Shown here: piece by piece, positions 44,554-53,172 of the stretch
How the letters are laid out: every line of letters begins with the position of its first letter
How positions within the stretch are numbered: the stretch's first letter is position 1
Assembly: GCA_965601455.1 (NCBI GenBank)
Contig: OZ271831.1
Coordinates: 2,728,001-2,792,000, forward strand
Direction: 5' to 3'
Length of the DNA: 64,000 nt
From: JANQEU01 sp965601455
GTDB taxonomy: Bacteria; Bacteroidota; Bacteroidia; Cytophagales; Cyclobacteriaceae
Notes under the pieces: generated by a model
Databases searched by the model: none
What the model was told of the DNA's origin: nothing
The model's input: the letters and a program-made list of their open reading frames with translations, nothing else
Position numbers and translations under genes: made by a program

Positions 44554-46031
44554 TTACTTTTTCGATTCATAGAGCTTGTCTCCGATGGTCTCGAATTCAT
44601 CACCGGCTTTCCAGTAGGGCATTTCCTCCGCATCAGCAATCAAAAAAGCACCATAAGCGAAGGCTCGCATAAATTTTTCCAGATAGTCGTAATCCAATGA
44701 ACCGGCTTCATCCTTAGGTGTATGAAAATACTTCATCAGTTTCCTATTAAACTTCTTCACACCGGGGGCAATATTCAAATTCCTTTCAATGCAAAAATGA
44801 AGTTGTCTGAACCGCTGTACAGGTCCTCAGAAGGAGCTGGATCACCTGAAAGCTCCAATCCATATTGCCTTGCACCTGACCTTAAGAGGTCATTTGCACT
44901 CGTTCTATTCAGATCAATGACTGTCATCAGGCTTTTATCGTTATACCCAGCCCCGTCACAATTCAAATTGAACACAGTCTGATTCAACGGGACCAGGGGG
45001 TGTCGTGTATACCAATCGCTACCTAACATGTCAATTTCCTCGGCGCAAAATGCCATAATCAGTACCGAACGTTTTGGCGGTTGCTTAACCATCGCCTTCA
45101 CGGCAAGCAGTATCGCCGCCACTCCAACTGCATTGTCGCGAGCTCCATTGTGGATACTATCATTCCCCTTGGTTTCAAACACCCCAATATGATCGTAATG
45201 AGCAGAGAGTACTACATACTCGTTTTTGAGTTCCGGATCGGTACCCTCAATCCATCCAATCACGTTGTTATCCACAAATTCATCTGGATCAGGGGCCTGA
45301 AAAATGAATTTTCCATTTGATTTTCCCTGATCAATCAACCGTGAAACCGCTTCACTTTCAGGTTTTTTCATCCAAAAGTGAGGGATGTAACCGTTAACAT
45401 TTCTGAAGGATACGTCGGTCGAACGATACACCAGGAACTCTGCCAGTGTCTCCCACTCTACACTTTCAAAAGTTAGAATCTCAATTAAAGCTGCCGCTCC
45501 TCTATCTCTCGCCCGGATTTGTTTAGCCACCAGTTGATCTGACGTATAGGATTGAGCGGTGGATTTATTAGATATTCCTGTAAACGAAACCACCACTTTG
45601 TCGGCGACATTCACCTTCTCGAAATCATCTTCATTTCCATATCCTACAAACACAAACTCACCGTCGAAATCGAGCTTTCCACCGTAGCTGACCAGGAAAT
45701 CCTCTTTATAGGTAAAGCTTTCGTTACCGATGATCAGCTTAGCCTCTGTGGGCGCATGCGGTCGCATCATTTCTACTTCCTGAAAAAAGCTGCTGCGCCC
45801 CGAAAGCATCCTGATACCTGCTTTTTCATACTCCATAGCCAGGTATTCCGCTGCTTCGTCCACTTCGGGTGTACCTGTTCCCCGACCTCGTAATTCGTCA
45901 GATGCCAGGTAGTAAATACATGCTCTGGCATCTCCCTTATTCACAACTGATTCAATGGTGCCAGGTATGGTCTCCTGCGCATAGGCAATTTCACCAATAA
46001 TAAGAAGTAGAAGCACGAATCTTGATTTCAT
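44554..46031 (-). pseudogene. M28-family zinc peptidase broken by a frameshift
   Basis: The signal peptide starts at ATG 46031 (MKSRFVLLLLIIG). The main frame (to 44775) carries a PA-domain-like insert and the M28 di-zinc site: His278 in SAHYDHIG, Asp299 in ARDNAVG, Glu331/332 in AEEIDMLGSDW and Asp359 in NCDGAG. It stops after SDNFIFALKGI. The next frame continues the family sequence as NIAPGVKKFNRKLMKYFHTPKDEAGSLD... to 44554, including the last zinc-ligand His (YFHTP). Roughly one to seven bases are missing near 44775-44780. If real, the truncated enzyme lacks a metal ligand. No slippery heptamer is visible. Confidence 0.78.
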
Positions 46032-46179
46032 ATCTCCCTTTGTATTCAAACCTTAAGAATTGAAAATAAGGTATTCAACCGTTAGAATCAAGATGTTACA
46101 TACTTTGAGTAGCCTAAAAAGAAGGAACATGAATCTCAGTCGCTCATATACCTGAATATTAAGTAAATTGGATTATCTC

Positions 46180-47118
46180 ATGAAAACAGCCAGCTTTAAC
46201 GAATACGGGGATTCAAGTGTCATTGAAATCAGGGAAATCCAACGTCCTCTGCCCAACAAGGATGAGATCCTGGTCAAGGTACAAGCAGCGGCACTCAATC
46301 CAAAAGACGTTCTGATCCGAAAAGGAAAATTTAAACGGTTCTCAGGTAAGAAATTTCCACAAGGAATTGGTTTCGATTTCGCTGGAATTATCGCGAATAC
46401 GAATCAGATTCAACCTTTCCTCAAAGACCAGAAAGTATATGGTATGATCAACGGCTGGAAAGGAAAGTGCTGTGCGGAGTACGTTACTGTTCCTGTTTCG
46501 GAAGTGTATTCGATGCCGGAAAACATCTCTTTCGCAGAAGCTGCCAGTTTGCCCCTGGTTAATCAAACGGCCCTCCAGGCCCTTCGTAACCTGGGGAAAG
46601 TCACCAGTGGTTCAAAAGTTTTTATCCACGGAGCCTCCGGAGGTGTTGGAACCGCTGCTATCCAAATTGCACGGGCATTGGGAGCGACTGTAACCACTAC
46701 TTCCAGTCCGACTAATTTCGACCTCTGCAAAGAGCTTGGAGCAGATGTTACACTTGATTACAACGAACAGGATGCATTCCATCCTTCCCAAACATATGAT
46801 GTCTTTTTCGATGTATTTGGAAATCGCTCTTTTCCCATATGCGAGTCCTTACTAACTGATAGGGGCATCTATGTGACAACCGTTCCGAAAGCGACCATCT
46901 TTCGAGAGCAATTCAAGAATTACTTTAGAAAGAAGAAAGCTCGGCTGGTGTTCGTGAAGTCCAACAAAGAAGATCTGGAATGGTTACACCAAAAAGTAAA
47001 GGACAAATCCATTCGACCGGTGGTTGATCAAACGTTTCCATTTGACCAGGTCAGACAGGCCCAGGAATACATTGAGACCAAAAGGGCACGAGGAAAGGTC
47101 GTCATTACCCTGGATTAA
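46180..47118 (+). CDS. Zinc-independent MDR-family quinone oxidoreductase-like protein
   Basis: I start at ATG 46180 (MKTASFNEYGD) rather than the in-frame TTG at 46168. About 312 residues with the MDR fold: the N-terminal GroES-like domain contains AALNPKDVLIRKG and the NAD(P)-binding domain contains HGASGGVGTAAIQIARALGA. The catalytic-zinc ligands of alcohol dehydrogenases are absent, which fits the quinone oxidoreductase branch. The substrate is unknown. It stands alone. Confidence 0.82.
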   Translation: MKTASFNEYGDSSVIEIREIQRPLPNKDEILVKVQAAALNPKDVLIRKGKFKRFSGKKFPQGIGFDFAGIIANTNQIQPFLKDQKVYGMINGWKGKCCAEYVTVPVSEVYSMPENISFAEAASLPLVNQTALQALRNLGKVTSGSKVFIHGASGGVGTAAIQIARALGATVTTTSSPTNFDLCKELGADVTLDYNEQDAFHPSQTYDVFFDVFGNRSFPICESLLTDRGIYVTTVPKATIFREQFKNYFRKKKARLVFVKSNKEDLEWLHQKVKDKSIRPVVDQTFPFDQVRQAQEYIETKRARGKVVITLD

Positions 47119-47215
47119 GTTTCACCATACTTCACGAGAAAGGGTTTTCAGAACACCTTACAACTACCCCCTTTGAATTACTGAAATTCAACCATCTAAA
47201 GGAACCTAAGTCGTT

Positions 47216-47247
47216 ACCATTCAGTTGTATATGTAGATTTGAATGGT
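47216..47247. promoter_or_regulatory. Inverted repeat upstream of the histidine kinase gene
   Basis: Arms ACCATTCA and TGAATGGT are separated by 16 bases, about 75 bases before the kinase start. It may be an operator or an mRNA hairpin. Confidence 0.3.
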
Positions 47248-47321
47248 TATATTCCTATTAAATCGTCATTAAACACAATTACCTCCTGAAAGCGAAGTCC
47301 ACCATAGTAGAAGGATCCCAG

Positions 47322-48716
47322 GTGCTTTACAGATGCGTAAACCCAAACTGCGCCATAAGTATATCGGGAGCATTATTCCCTCTGGCCGGGAATTGTGGAG
47401 CTTGTGGCTCAATGCTGAAACCCACCCAGGAATTTGGTCAATTTCAAAAGGTGATTGACGAAAAGGTAGACCATCAAATCACTCAAAGTGAGGAGTTGCT
47501 TCAACAGATCTCAGACAGTGTTCCCGGGGCATTGCTTAAGTACAAGCTTAATATTGATGGAACCGACGAAGTGCTCTACATCAGCGATCAGTCCAACGGA
47601 GTATGGGGAGTCACGGCAGAGGAAGCCATGCACGATGTGGGCAAGCTTTGGGCCCGAATCCACCCGGAAGACATTACGAAGATGGCTGAATCGGTGGCCT
47701 ATTCTGCAGAAAACCTTTCATTTTGGAACCAGAATTGGCGAATCTGTTTCGATGATTTTGTCCGTTGGGTAAACGGACGTGGAATGCCGGTAAGACAAGC
47801 CGATGGCAGCACCGTATGGAACACGATCTTATTGGATATCACCGAACTACAGAGTGTAAAGGAAGATCTCCTATCGTTGAATAGTGAGCTTGAAAAGCGT
47901 GTAGTTCAACGAACCAAGTCATTGGAAAAAACAAACTCCAAACTGACCGAGCGAACCGAGGAACTGGAAAAGGCACTTAACGACTTGAAGGCCACTGAAA
48001 TGCAACTGATCCGTTCAGAAAAAATGGCAACTCTAGGTGCCTTAACAGCGGGAGTTGCTCATGAGCTCAACAATCCCCTGAACTTCATCAAAGGTGGTGC
48101 TACTACCATAGCCCAGCATCTAAAGGAAGAGCATGCGGATAATGAGGATCTGATGGATATGCTGGCCATGGTGAATGAGGGCGTAGAGCGTGTTGCTGGA
48201 ATTGTAAAAAGCTTGAACCAGTTTACCCGCTCCAGCGAAAAGAACAACCAGCGCTGCAACCTGCATGGGATTATTGACAACTGTCTGACTGTACTACATA
48301 ACCAGACCAAGAATAACATTACCATCGAGCGTGATTATACTGAAAAACCGTTCGAAATGATCGCTAACGAAGGTAAACTTCATCAACTCTTCCTGGACAT
48401 TATTAGTAATTCTATTGATGCCATAATGGAAAAGGATCTTCCACAAGGTACCATATCCATTACATCCGATGTCAAACGAAAAATGGTGGTAGTCCGTGTT
48501 AAAGATGATGGCATGGGAATCAAAAAGTCTAACCTGAAAAAAGTGACAGAGCCGTTCTTCAGTACCAAACAATCTCAGGGTACTGGCTTAGGCCTTTCAA
48601 TCAGCATGGCTATTGTGGGAGAACATCACGGTAAACTGGCATTGGAATCGGAATGGAAAAAAGGAACGGAAGTTACAATTACCCTACCCCAGGGTACAGA
48701 TCAGAAAAACCTATAA
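47322..48716 (+). CDS. Cytosolic zinc-ribbon/PAS histidine kinase
   Basis: 464 residues from a GTG start at 47322, preceded by AAGGAT as a plausible ribosome-binding site. Residues 1-30 hold a four-Cys zinc-ribbon-like knuckle (C5, C10, C25, C28). A PAS-like domain follows (about 55-185, with WARIHPEDITKM and LLDITELQSVKEDL), then a long coiled coil (about 190-235). The HisKA H-box GVAHELNNPLNF has phospho-acceptor His247. The HATPase region has the N box DIISNSIDAI and G boxes DDGMGI and GTGLGLS. No membrane segment or signal is seen. No response regulator is adjacent, so it is an orphan kinase. The metal knuckle could sense redox or metal. Confidence 0.85.
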   Translation: MLYRCVNPNCAISISGALFPLAGNCGACGSMLKPTQEFGQFQKVIDEKVDHQITQSEELLQQISDSVPGALLKYKLNIDGTDEVLYISDQSNGVWGVTAEEAMHDVGKLWARIHPEDITKMAESVAYSAENLSFWNQNWRICFDDFVRWVNGRGMPVRQADGSTVWNTILLDITELQSVKEDLLSLNSELEKRVVQRTKSLEKTNSKLTERTEELEKALNDLKATEMQLIRSEKMATLGALTAGVAHELNNPLNFIKGGATTIAQHLKEEHADNEDLMDMLAMVNEGVERVAGIVKSLNQFTRSSEKNNQRCNLHGIIDNCLTVLHNQTKNNITIERDYTEKPFEMIANEGKLHQLFLDIISNSIDAIMEKDLPQGTISITSDVKRKMVVVRVKDDGMGIKKSNLKKVTEPFFSTKQSQGTGLGLSISMAIVGEHHGKLALESEWKKGTEVTITLPQGTDQKNL

Positions 48717-48719
48717 AAA

Positions 48720-48740
48720 AACCCCTTGGTTGAAGGGGTT
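48720..48740. terminator. Bidirectional terminator between convergent genes
   Basis: The stem AACCCCTT / AAGGGGTT has loop GGTTG, with A-rich sequence on the left and T-rich on the right. It serves the kinase gene on the plus strand and the M13 peptidase on the minus strand. Confidence 0.8.
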
Positions 48741-48763
48741 CTTTCTCATTGTTTAGATAATAT

Positions 48764-50797
48764 CTACCAGATTTTCACCCGTTCTTCAGGAGCCAGGAAG
48801 AGCGAATCAGATTCACTCACTCCAAACACATTGTAGAACTGTGGAACATTTCTCACGATACCATTGATCCTGAATTCATCAGGACTGTGTGGGTCGGTTT
48901 GAACCTGTGTTCGTAACGCCTGCTCTCGTGCTTTGCTTCTAAATACCTGTCCGTAGCCAAGAAAAACCCGCTGAACGCCGGTGTATCCATCCATCATCGG
49001 TGCTTCTTTTCCTTCAAGGCTCATCTGATACGCTTTCAATGCGATACTAAGCCCTCCCAGGTCTCCAATGTTTTCACCCAGGGTAAACATACCGTTTACG
49101 TTGACACCCGGAAGCACTTCAAAACCGTCGTATTGAGCAATCAGCTTTCCGGTTCGCTTTTCAAACTCTTCTCGATCCTTGTCGGTCCACCAGTTCCGTA
49201 GAATGCCATCACCGTCCGTACGTGATCCCTGGTCATCAAATCCATGACCAATCTCATGCCCGATAACTGCACCGATGCCTCCGTAATTCACAGCATCATC
49301 GGCATCCATATTGAAAAACGGAGGACGTAAAATAGCTGCTGGGAATACGATTTCATTCATAGCCGGGTTGTAATAGGCATTCACCGTCTGAGGGCTCATG
49401 AACCACTCCTCTTTGTTAATTGGAGATCCAAGTTTTGCCATTTCCCTGTTATGCACGGATTTCATCATGCTTCGATTATTGGCAAAGTAGTTATCGGCTA
49501 CAATGTCCACATCCGAGTAGTCTTTCCATTTGTTGGGATAGCCAATTTTAGGACGGAACTTGCTCAGCTTATCTAAAGCCTGCATTTTGGTTTCCGTACC
49601 CATCCAATCCAATTCGTTGATACTTACTTCATATGCCTTGATGAGATTTCCCACTAATTCATCCATTCGGGCTTTCGCTTCTGGCGGAAAGTGCTTGGCG
49701 ACATATACCTTTCCAACTACCTCTCCAAGGCCAGCGTTAACCACATTCACGGCTCGTCTCCACATGGGCTGAGGTTCAGGAATGCCCCTCAGATGCGTGG
49801 CATAGAAATAAAAATTCTGGCGATCCAGGTCCATGCTCAACTTGTTCGCGGCATAGTTGAGTGCCACCCACTTAAAATACAGTTTCCAATTATCAAGCGA
49901 TTCAGCTCCCACCATTTCATCCAGTGCCGTAATGTAGCTGGGTTGTCTAATCACCACGCTATCTTCAGATCCGGCGCCCAGATTTGTAAAAAATGTATTC
50001 CAGTCTATGTTGCCTGAAGCCTCAGTTAATGAATCAACAGAAAGGAAGTTGTAGGTTTTGATCCTGTCCCGATTATCTTCTTTTCTCCAGTGTATTTCAG
50101 CTAGTTTGGTCTCAAAGTCCATAATCGCCTGGGCCTTAGAGGCCACTTCAGGCTGCCCTGCCAACTCAAACATTTTTCCAATGTGAGCAACATACTCCTG
50201 CCGCGTTTCCTCTGATTTCTCGTTGTCATTAAAATAAAATTCCCGATCCGGCAGTCCTAAACCATCCTGGGTCATGTAAAGAGAATATTTTGTTGGATCG
50301 TCAGCGTTGTTATTAATCCAGAAATTGAGAGGTGGGGAAAATCCCATCTCAATCGCGTAAACGATGTAGTCGTCAATTTCATCAGCACTAGCGATGGCAT
50401 CAATCTTTTCAAAATCAGGCAATAAAGGATTTACTCCTAATGCATCACGTGCCGTAGTATCCTGGTAGGAATTATACAGATCTCCAACTTTCTGTTCATC
50501 GGTGCCTACTTCAAAGTCACCTGCTGCAGATTCTTCAATGATCGTTCGTACCTGCTCCTGGGATTGTTCGTGTAAAATGGTAAATGCTCCATATCGAGAT
50601 CTTCCCGAGGGAATTTCGGTATTGTCGATCCAACCCCCGTTTACAAAACGGGCAAAGTCCTTACCCGGTCTAACCGTAGTGTCCATATCCGACAAGGTGA
50701 TGCCGGATGTCAGTGTTTTTGTCTCTTGAGTTTTTGAGGTCTCTCCACATCCGGCCAAAAAGACCGTAATGACAAGGAGAAAAGTAAATTGTTTCAT
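48764..50797 (-). CDS. M13-family zinc metallopeptidase lipoprotein (neprilysin/PepO-like)
   Basis: 677 residues, full length for the family. The lipoprotein signal ends in LAGC (Cys about 17). The N-terminal lobe (about 35-450) carries the M13-typical DFARFVNGGWIDNTEIP. The catalytic lobe has VNAYYNPAMNEIVFPA, the zinc motif HEIGH (about 512) and the third-ligand segment GENIGDLGG. The C-terminus (FFLAPEERVKIW-like ending) is intact. It acts in the envelope on peptides. Monocistronic. Confidence 0.9.
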   Translation of the reverse strand: MKQFTFLLVITVFLAGCGETSKTQETKTLTSGITLSDMDTTVRPGKDFARFVNGGWIDNTEIPSGRSRYGAFTILHEQSQEQVRTIIEESAAGDFEVGTDEQKVGDLYNSYQDTTARDALGVNPLLPDFEKIDAIASADEIDDYIVYAIEMGFSPPLNFWINNNADDPTKYSLYMTQDGLGLPDREFYFNDNEKSEETRQEYVAHIGKMFELAGQPEVASKAQAIMDFETKLAEIHWRKEDNRDRIKTYNFLSVDSLTEASGNIDWNTFFTNLGAGSEDSVVIRQPSYITALDEMVGAESLDNWKLYFKWVALNYAANKLSMDLDRQNFYFYATHLRGIPEPQPMWRRAVNVVNAGLGEVVGKVYVAKHFPPEAKARMDELVGNLIKAYEVSINELDWMGTETKMQALDKLSKFRPKIGYPNKWKDYSDVDIVADNYFANNRSMMKSVHNREMAKLGSPINKEEWFMSPQTVNAYYNPAMNEIVFPAAILRPPFFNMDADDAVNYGGIGAVIGHEIGHGFDDQGSRTDGDGILRNWWTDKDREEFEKRTGKLIAQYDGFEVLPGVNVNGMFTLGENIGDLGGLSIALKAYQMSLEGKEAPMMDGYTGVQRVFLGYGQVFRSKAREQALRTQVQTDPHSPDEFRINGIVRNVPQFYNVFGVSESDSLFLAPEERVKIW

Positions 50798-50859
50798 ATC
50801 GAAAAAAGTGTCTATACTGAATAAAACGATTTGATGCGAAATTAGATTAAATTTCGTTT

Positions 50860-51177
50860 ATGGAACGAATTGTCATAGTCGCATACAAACCAAAACCCGG
50901 AAAAGAAGAAGCACTTAAACGGTTGGTAGTCACACACCTACCGCGATTAAGGAAGGAAGATCTGGTAACTGATCGGGATCCTGTTCTTGCCGAAGCGGAG
51001 GATGGTACCATAGTCGAAGTTTTCGGCTGGAAGTCCAAGGAAGCAATGGAATCAGCGCACGACAACCCGGAAGTACTTAAGCTTTGGGAAGAGTTTGATG
51101 AAATCTGCGATTATGTACCTATCGCTGATGTTCCCGGAAGTGATAAGTTGTTTTCAGAATTTAGCCCGCTGACCTGA
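50860..51177 (+). CDS. Antibiotic-biosynthesis-monooxygenase-like (ABM) small protein
   Basis: 105 residues with the ferredoxin-like ABM pattern: first strand ERIVIVAYKPKPGKEEALKRLV, central VEVFGWKSKEAMESAHDNP. Such proteins form dimers acting on small aromatic or haem substrates, or have no known activity. The stop and the next start share one base (TGATG), so the two genes are coupled. Confidence 0.65.
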   Translation: MERIVIVAYKPKPGKEEALKRLVVTHLPRLRKEDLVTDRDPVLAEAEDGTIVEVFGWKSKEAMESAHDNPEVLKLWEEFDEICDYVPIADVPGSDKLFSEFSPLT

Positions 51178-52103
51178 TGAGATACATCTGGATACTGATA
51201 CTACTACCCTTTCTTGGTTTTTCACAACAAATAGCGGATGAATCCTACAACCCTCCGATTCCAAGTCCTGAATACGAGGAAAACGAAGGATCGGTCGTTT
51301 TCATTGATGAAGGACATTATAATTTTCATACCAAGGAAGGTCGCTATAAAGCCTTCTCCAACCTCTTGAGTCGAGACGGATACCAGGTGAAAGCATTTAA
51401 GGGGGCCTTTACCAGAAGTAAACTACAAAAAGGAGATATCCTGGTCATCTCCAATGCACTAAATAAGGTGAATCGAAAGAAGTGGGTCCTCCCTACTCCA
51501 TCGGCATTTACCAAAGAGGAGATTCAGGCGGTAAAGGATTGGGTCCAATCTGGTGGCAGTCTTTTTCTAATTGCAGATCACATGCCCATGGGAGGATCTG
51601 CTGAAGACCTTGCCATGGCATTTGGATTTGAATTCACCAATGGGTTTGTATTTGACACCACTAAACAGGGTAACGATAACCAATTGGCTCAATTCACACT
51701 GGCCAATGGACTCCTAATGGAAAACATGATCACAACTGGTAGAAGTGAAGACGAATTTGTCACTGAGGTAATGTCTTTTACCGGGCAGGCGTTTAAGATT
51801 CCGGAAAAAGCCACCCCCATCCTGTTATTTGACGAGAATTATCTTAACATACTACCGGTAAAGGCATGGGATTTTCGGGAAGACACTCCTCGACAATCGG
51901 CAGACGGATGGTACCAGGGAGCGTATATGGAATACGGTAACGGTCGGGTAGTCATGTTTGGTGAAGCGGCCATGTTCTCCGCCCAGTGGCGCGGAAAAGA
52001 CAAAATGCCAATGGGCATGAATAATCCCAATGCACGTCAAAACTACCAACTGCTTCTCAATATCATCCACTGGCTAGACGGCAGGATTCCATTACCAGAT
52101 TGA
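51177..52103 (+). CDS. Exported DUF4350-like / glutamine-amidotransferase-fold protein
   Basis: 308 residues with a signal peptide (about 1-17, ending GFSQ). The sequence FIDEGHYNFH, KGDILVISNAL, DWVQSGGSLFLIADHMP and NGRVVMFGEAAMFSAQ gives the Rossmann-like class I glutamine-amidotransferase fold used by DUF4350 and related sugar-binding domains. No catalytic Cys is evident. Coupled to the ABM gene. Confidence 0.65.
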   Translation: MRYIWILILLPFLGFSQQIADESYNPPIPSPEYEENEGSVVFIDEGHYNFHTKEGRYKAFSNLLSRDGYQVKAFKGAFTRSKLQKGDILVISNALNKVNRKKWVLPTPSAFTKEEIQAVKDWVQSGGSLFLIADHMPMGGSAEDLAMAFGFEFTNGFVFDTTKQGNDNQLAQFTLANGLLMENMITTGRSEDEFVTEVMSFTGQAFKIPEKATPILLFDENYLNILPVKAWDFREDTPRQSADGWYQGAYMEYGNGRVVMFGEAAMFSAQWRGKDKMPMGMNNPNARQNYQLLLNIIHWLDGRIPLPD

Positions 52104-52192
52104 TTGTTTGTCCTGGAAAACGGCACATGGAGTCAAAGAAACTGACTCTTTACAAAAAACTAAATTTAGACTCGGACCTTTAACTTAAGACC

Positions 52193-52699
52193 ATGGAAAT
52201 TTTGAGAATCGCTATTGAATGGGCAAAAGATGAAGTTTTCTCTTCTAGGTTTTTCATCCTATTTGGAATTACCTTTTTAGTAGCCAGTGGAGGATTTTGG
52301 CAACTTGGGAAAACAGAAGTAGCCAGGGCATATATAATTCCCATGCTGGTAGCGGGTGTTCTCCTTCTGGTCGTCGGGCTAGGCATTTTTTTTACCAATA
52401 AGTCCAGACTAACAAGCTTTGAAACCGCTTATCATTCCGATCCAGCTGCATTTGTGAAATCTGAAATCGCCCGTGCGGAAAAGTCAATAGATGAGTTCAG
52501 GACTATTGTCTTTAGGATCATTCCTTTCATCATTATAGCGGCGGCCTTGATCATTATTTTCATTGACACTCCTGTTTGGCGAGCCATCGGTATGACCACA
52601 ATTGCCATGATGGTAATTATCATGTTTGTAGACAGCAACGCCAATGCCCGAATCGAGGGTTACTACAATCAATTAAATGCTGTGGAAAAAGTGGAATAA
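52193..52699 (+). CDS. Small integral membrane protein
   Basis: 168 residues with four hydrophobic helices (about 21-40, 48-66, 104-122 and 128-144) and a polar loop SEIARAEKSIDEFRTIVFR before the last pair. It resembles conserved membrane proteins of Bacteroidota without assigned function. Stands alone. Confidence 0.62.
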   Translation: MEILRIAIEWAKDEVFSSRFFILFGITFLVASGGFWQLGKTEVARAYIIPMLVAGVLLLVVGLGIFFTNKSRLTSFETAYHSDPAAFVKSEIARAEKSIDEFRTIVFRIIPFIIIAAALIIIFIDTPVWRAIGMTTIAMMVIIMFVDSNANARIEGYYNQLNAVEKVE

Positions 52700-52789
52700 G
52701 TTTAGTGACTTAAGAGTTCCGGAAGATCCCCTGCCGGTAATCATGTGTGTGAAAGTATACTAGTGGCTCGCTGAAGTTCAAGAAGAATA

Positions 52790-52840
52790 TACAAATAAGA
52801 AACATTCTTTTCTTATCTTCGTTCTACAAATAGGAAATAT
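52790..52840. promoter_or_regulatory. Operator candidate upstream of padR
   Basis: Two direct copies of TACAAATARGAAAYAT (52790-52805 and 52825-52840) lie 35 bases apart just before the padR start. An inverted repeat ATAAGAA / TTCTTAT (52795-52816) overlaps the first. PadR proteins often repress their own operon, so autoregulation is likely but not shown. Confidence 0.45.
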
Positions 52841-52845
52841 AACTC

Positions 52846-53172
52846 ATGAAAGGAACGAATCTTGGTGAATTTGAGGAATTGGTTTTACTGACTGTTGGCA
52901 TCCTTGGCGAAGAGGCTTACGGAATCTCCATAAAAGACGACCTCAAATCCAGAACCGGTCGAAAACCCAGTATCGGTGCATTGCATAGTGCTTTAAGCAG
53001 GTTAGAAGACAAAGGATTTGTGACATCCATGATGGAAGACGCAACGCCCGAAAGGCGTGGAAGACGCAAGCGGTTTTATCTGCTAACCGCATCCGGAAAA
53101 AATGTGCTTCGATCCATTTATGATCAACGAACAGAGATGATTCGCTTAATACCGAATCTTGTCAATAGATGA
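52846..53172 (+). CDS. PadR-family transcriptional regulator
   Basis: 108 residues, the length of the small PadR class. The winged helix-turn-helix is clear: LTVGILGEEAYGISIKDDL, SIGALHSALSRLEDKGFV, and the wing with RRGRRKRFYLLTASGK. It overlaps the permease gene by 4 bases, an arrangement typical of Bacteroidota PadR-permease pairs in which the regulator controls the export gene. Confidence 0.88.
   Translation: MKGTNLGEFEELVLLTVGILGEEAYGISIKDDLKSRTGRKPSIGALHSALSRLEDKGFVTSMMEDATPERRGRRKRFYLLTASGKNVLRSIYDQRTEMIRLIPNLVNR

Noticed and set aside
44770..44785. Programmed frameshift in the M28 peptidase
   Set aside because: No slippery heptamer of the A-AAA-AAG type nor a stimulatory hairpin is evident, and M28 peptidases are not known to use recoding.
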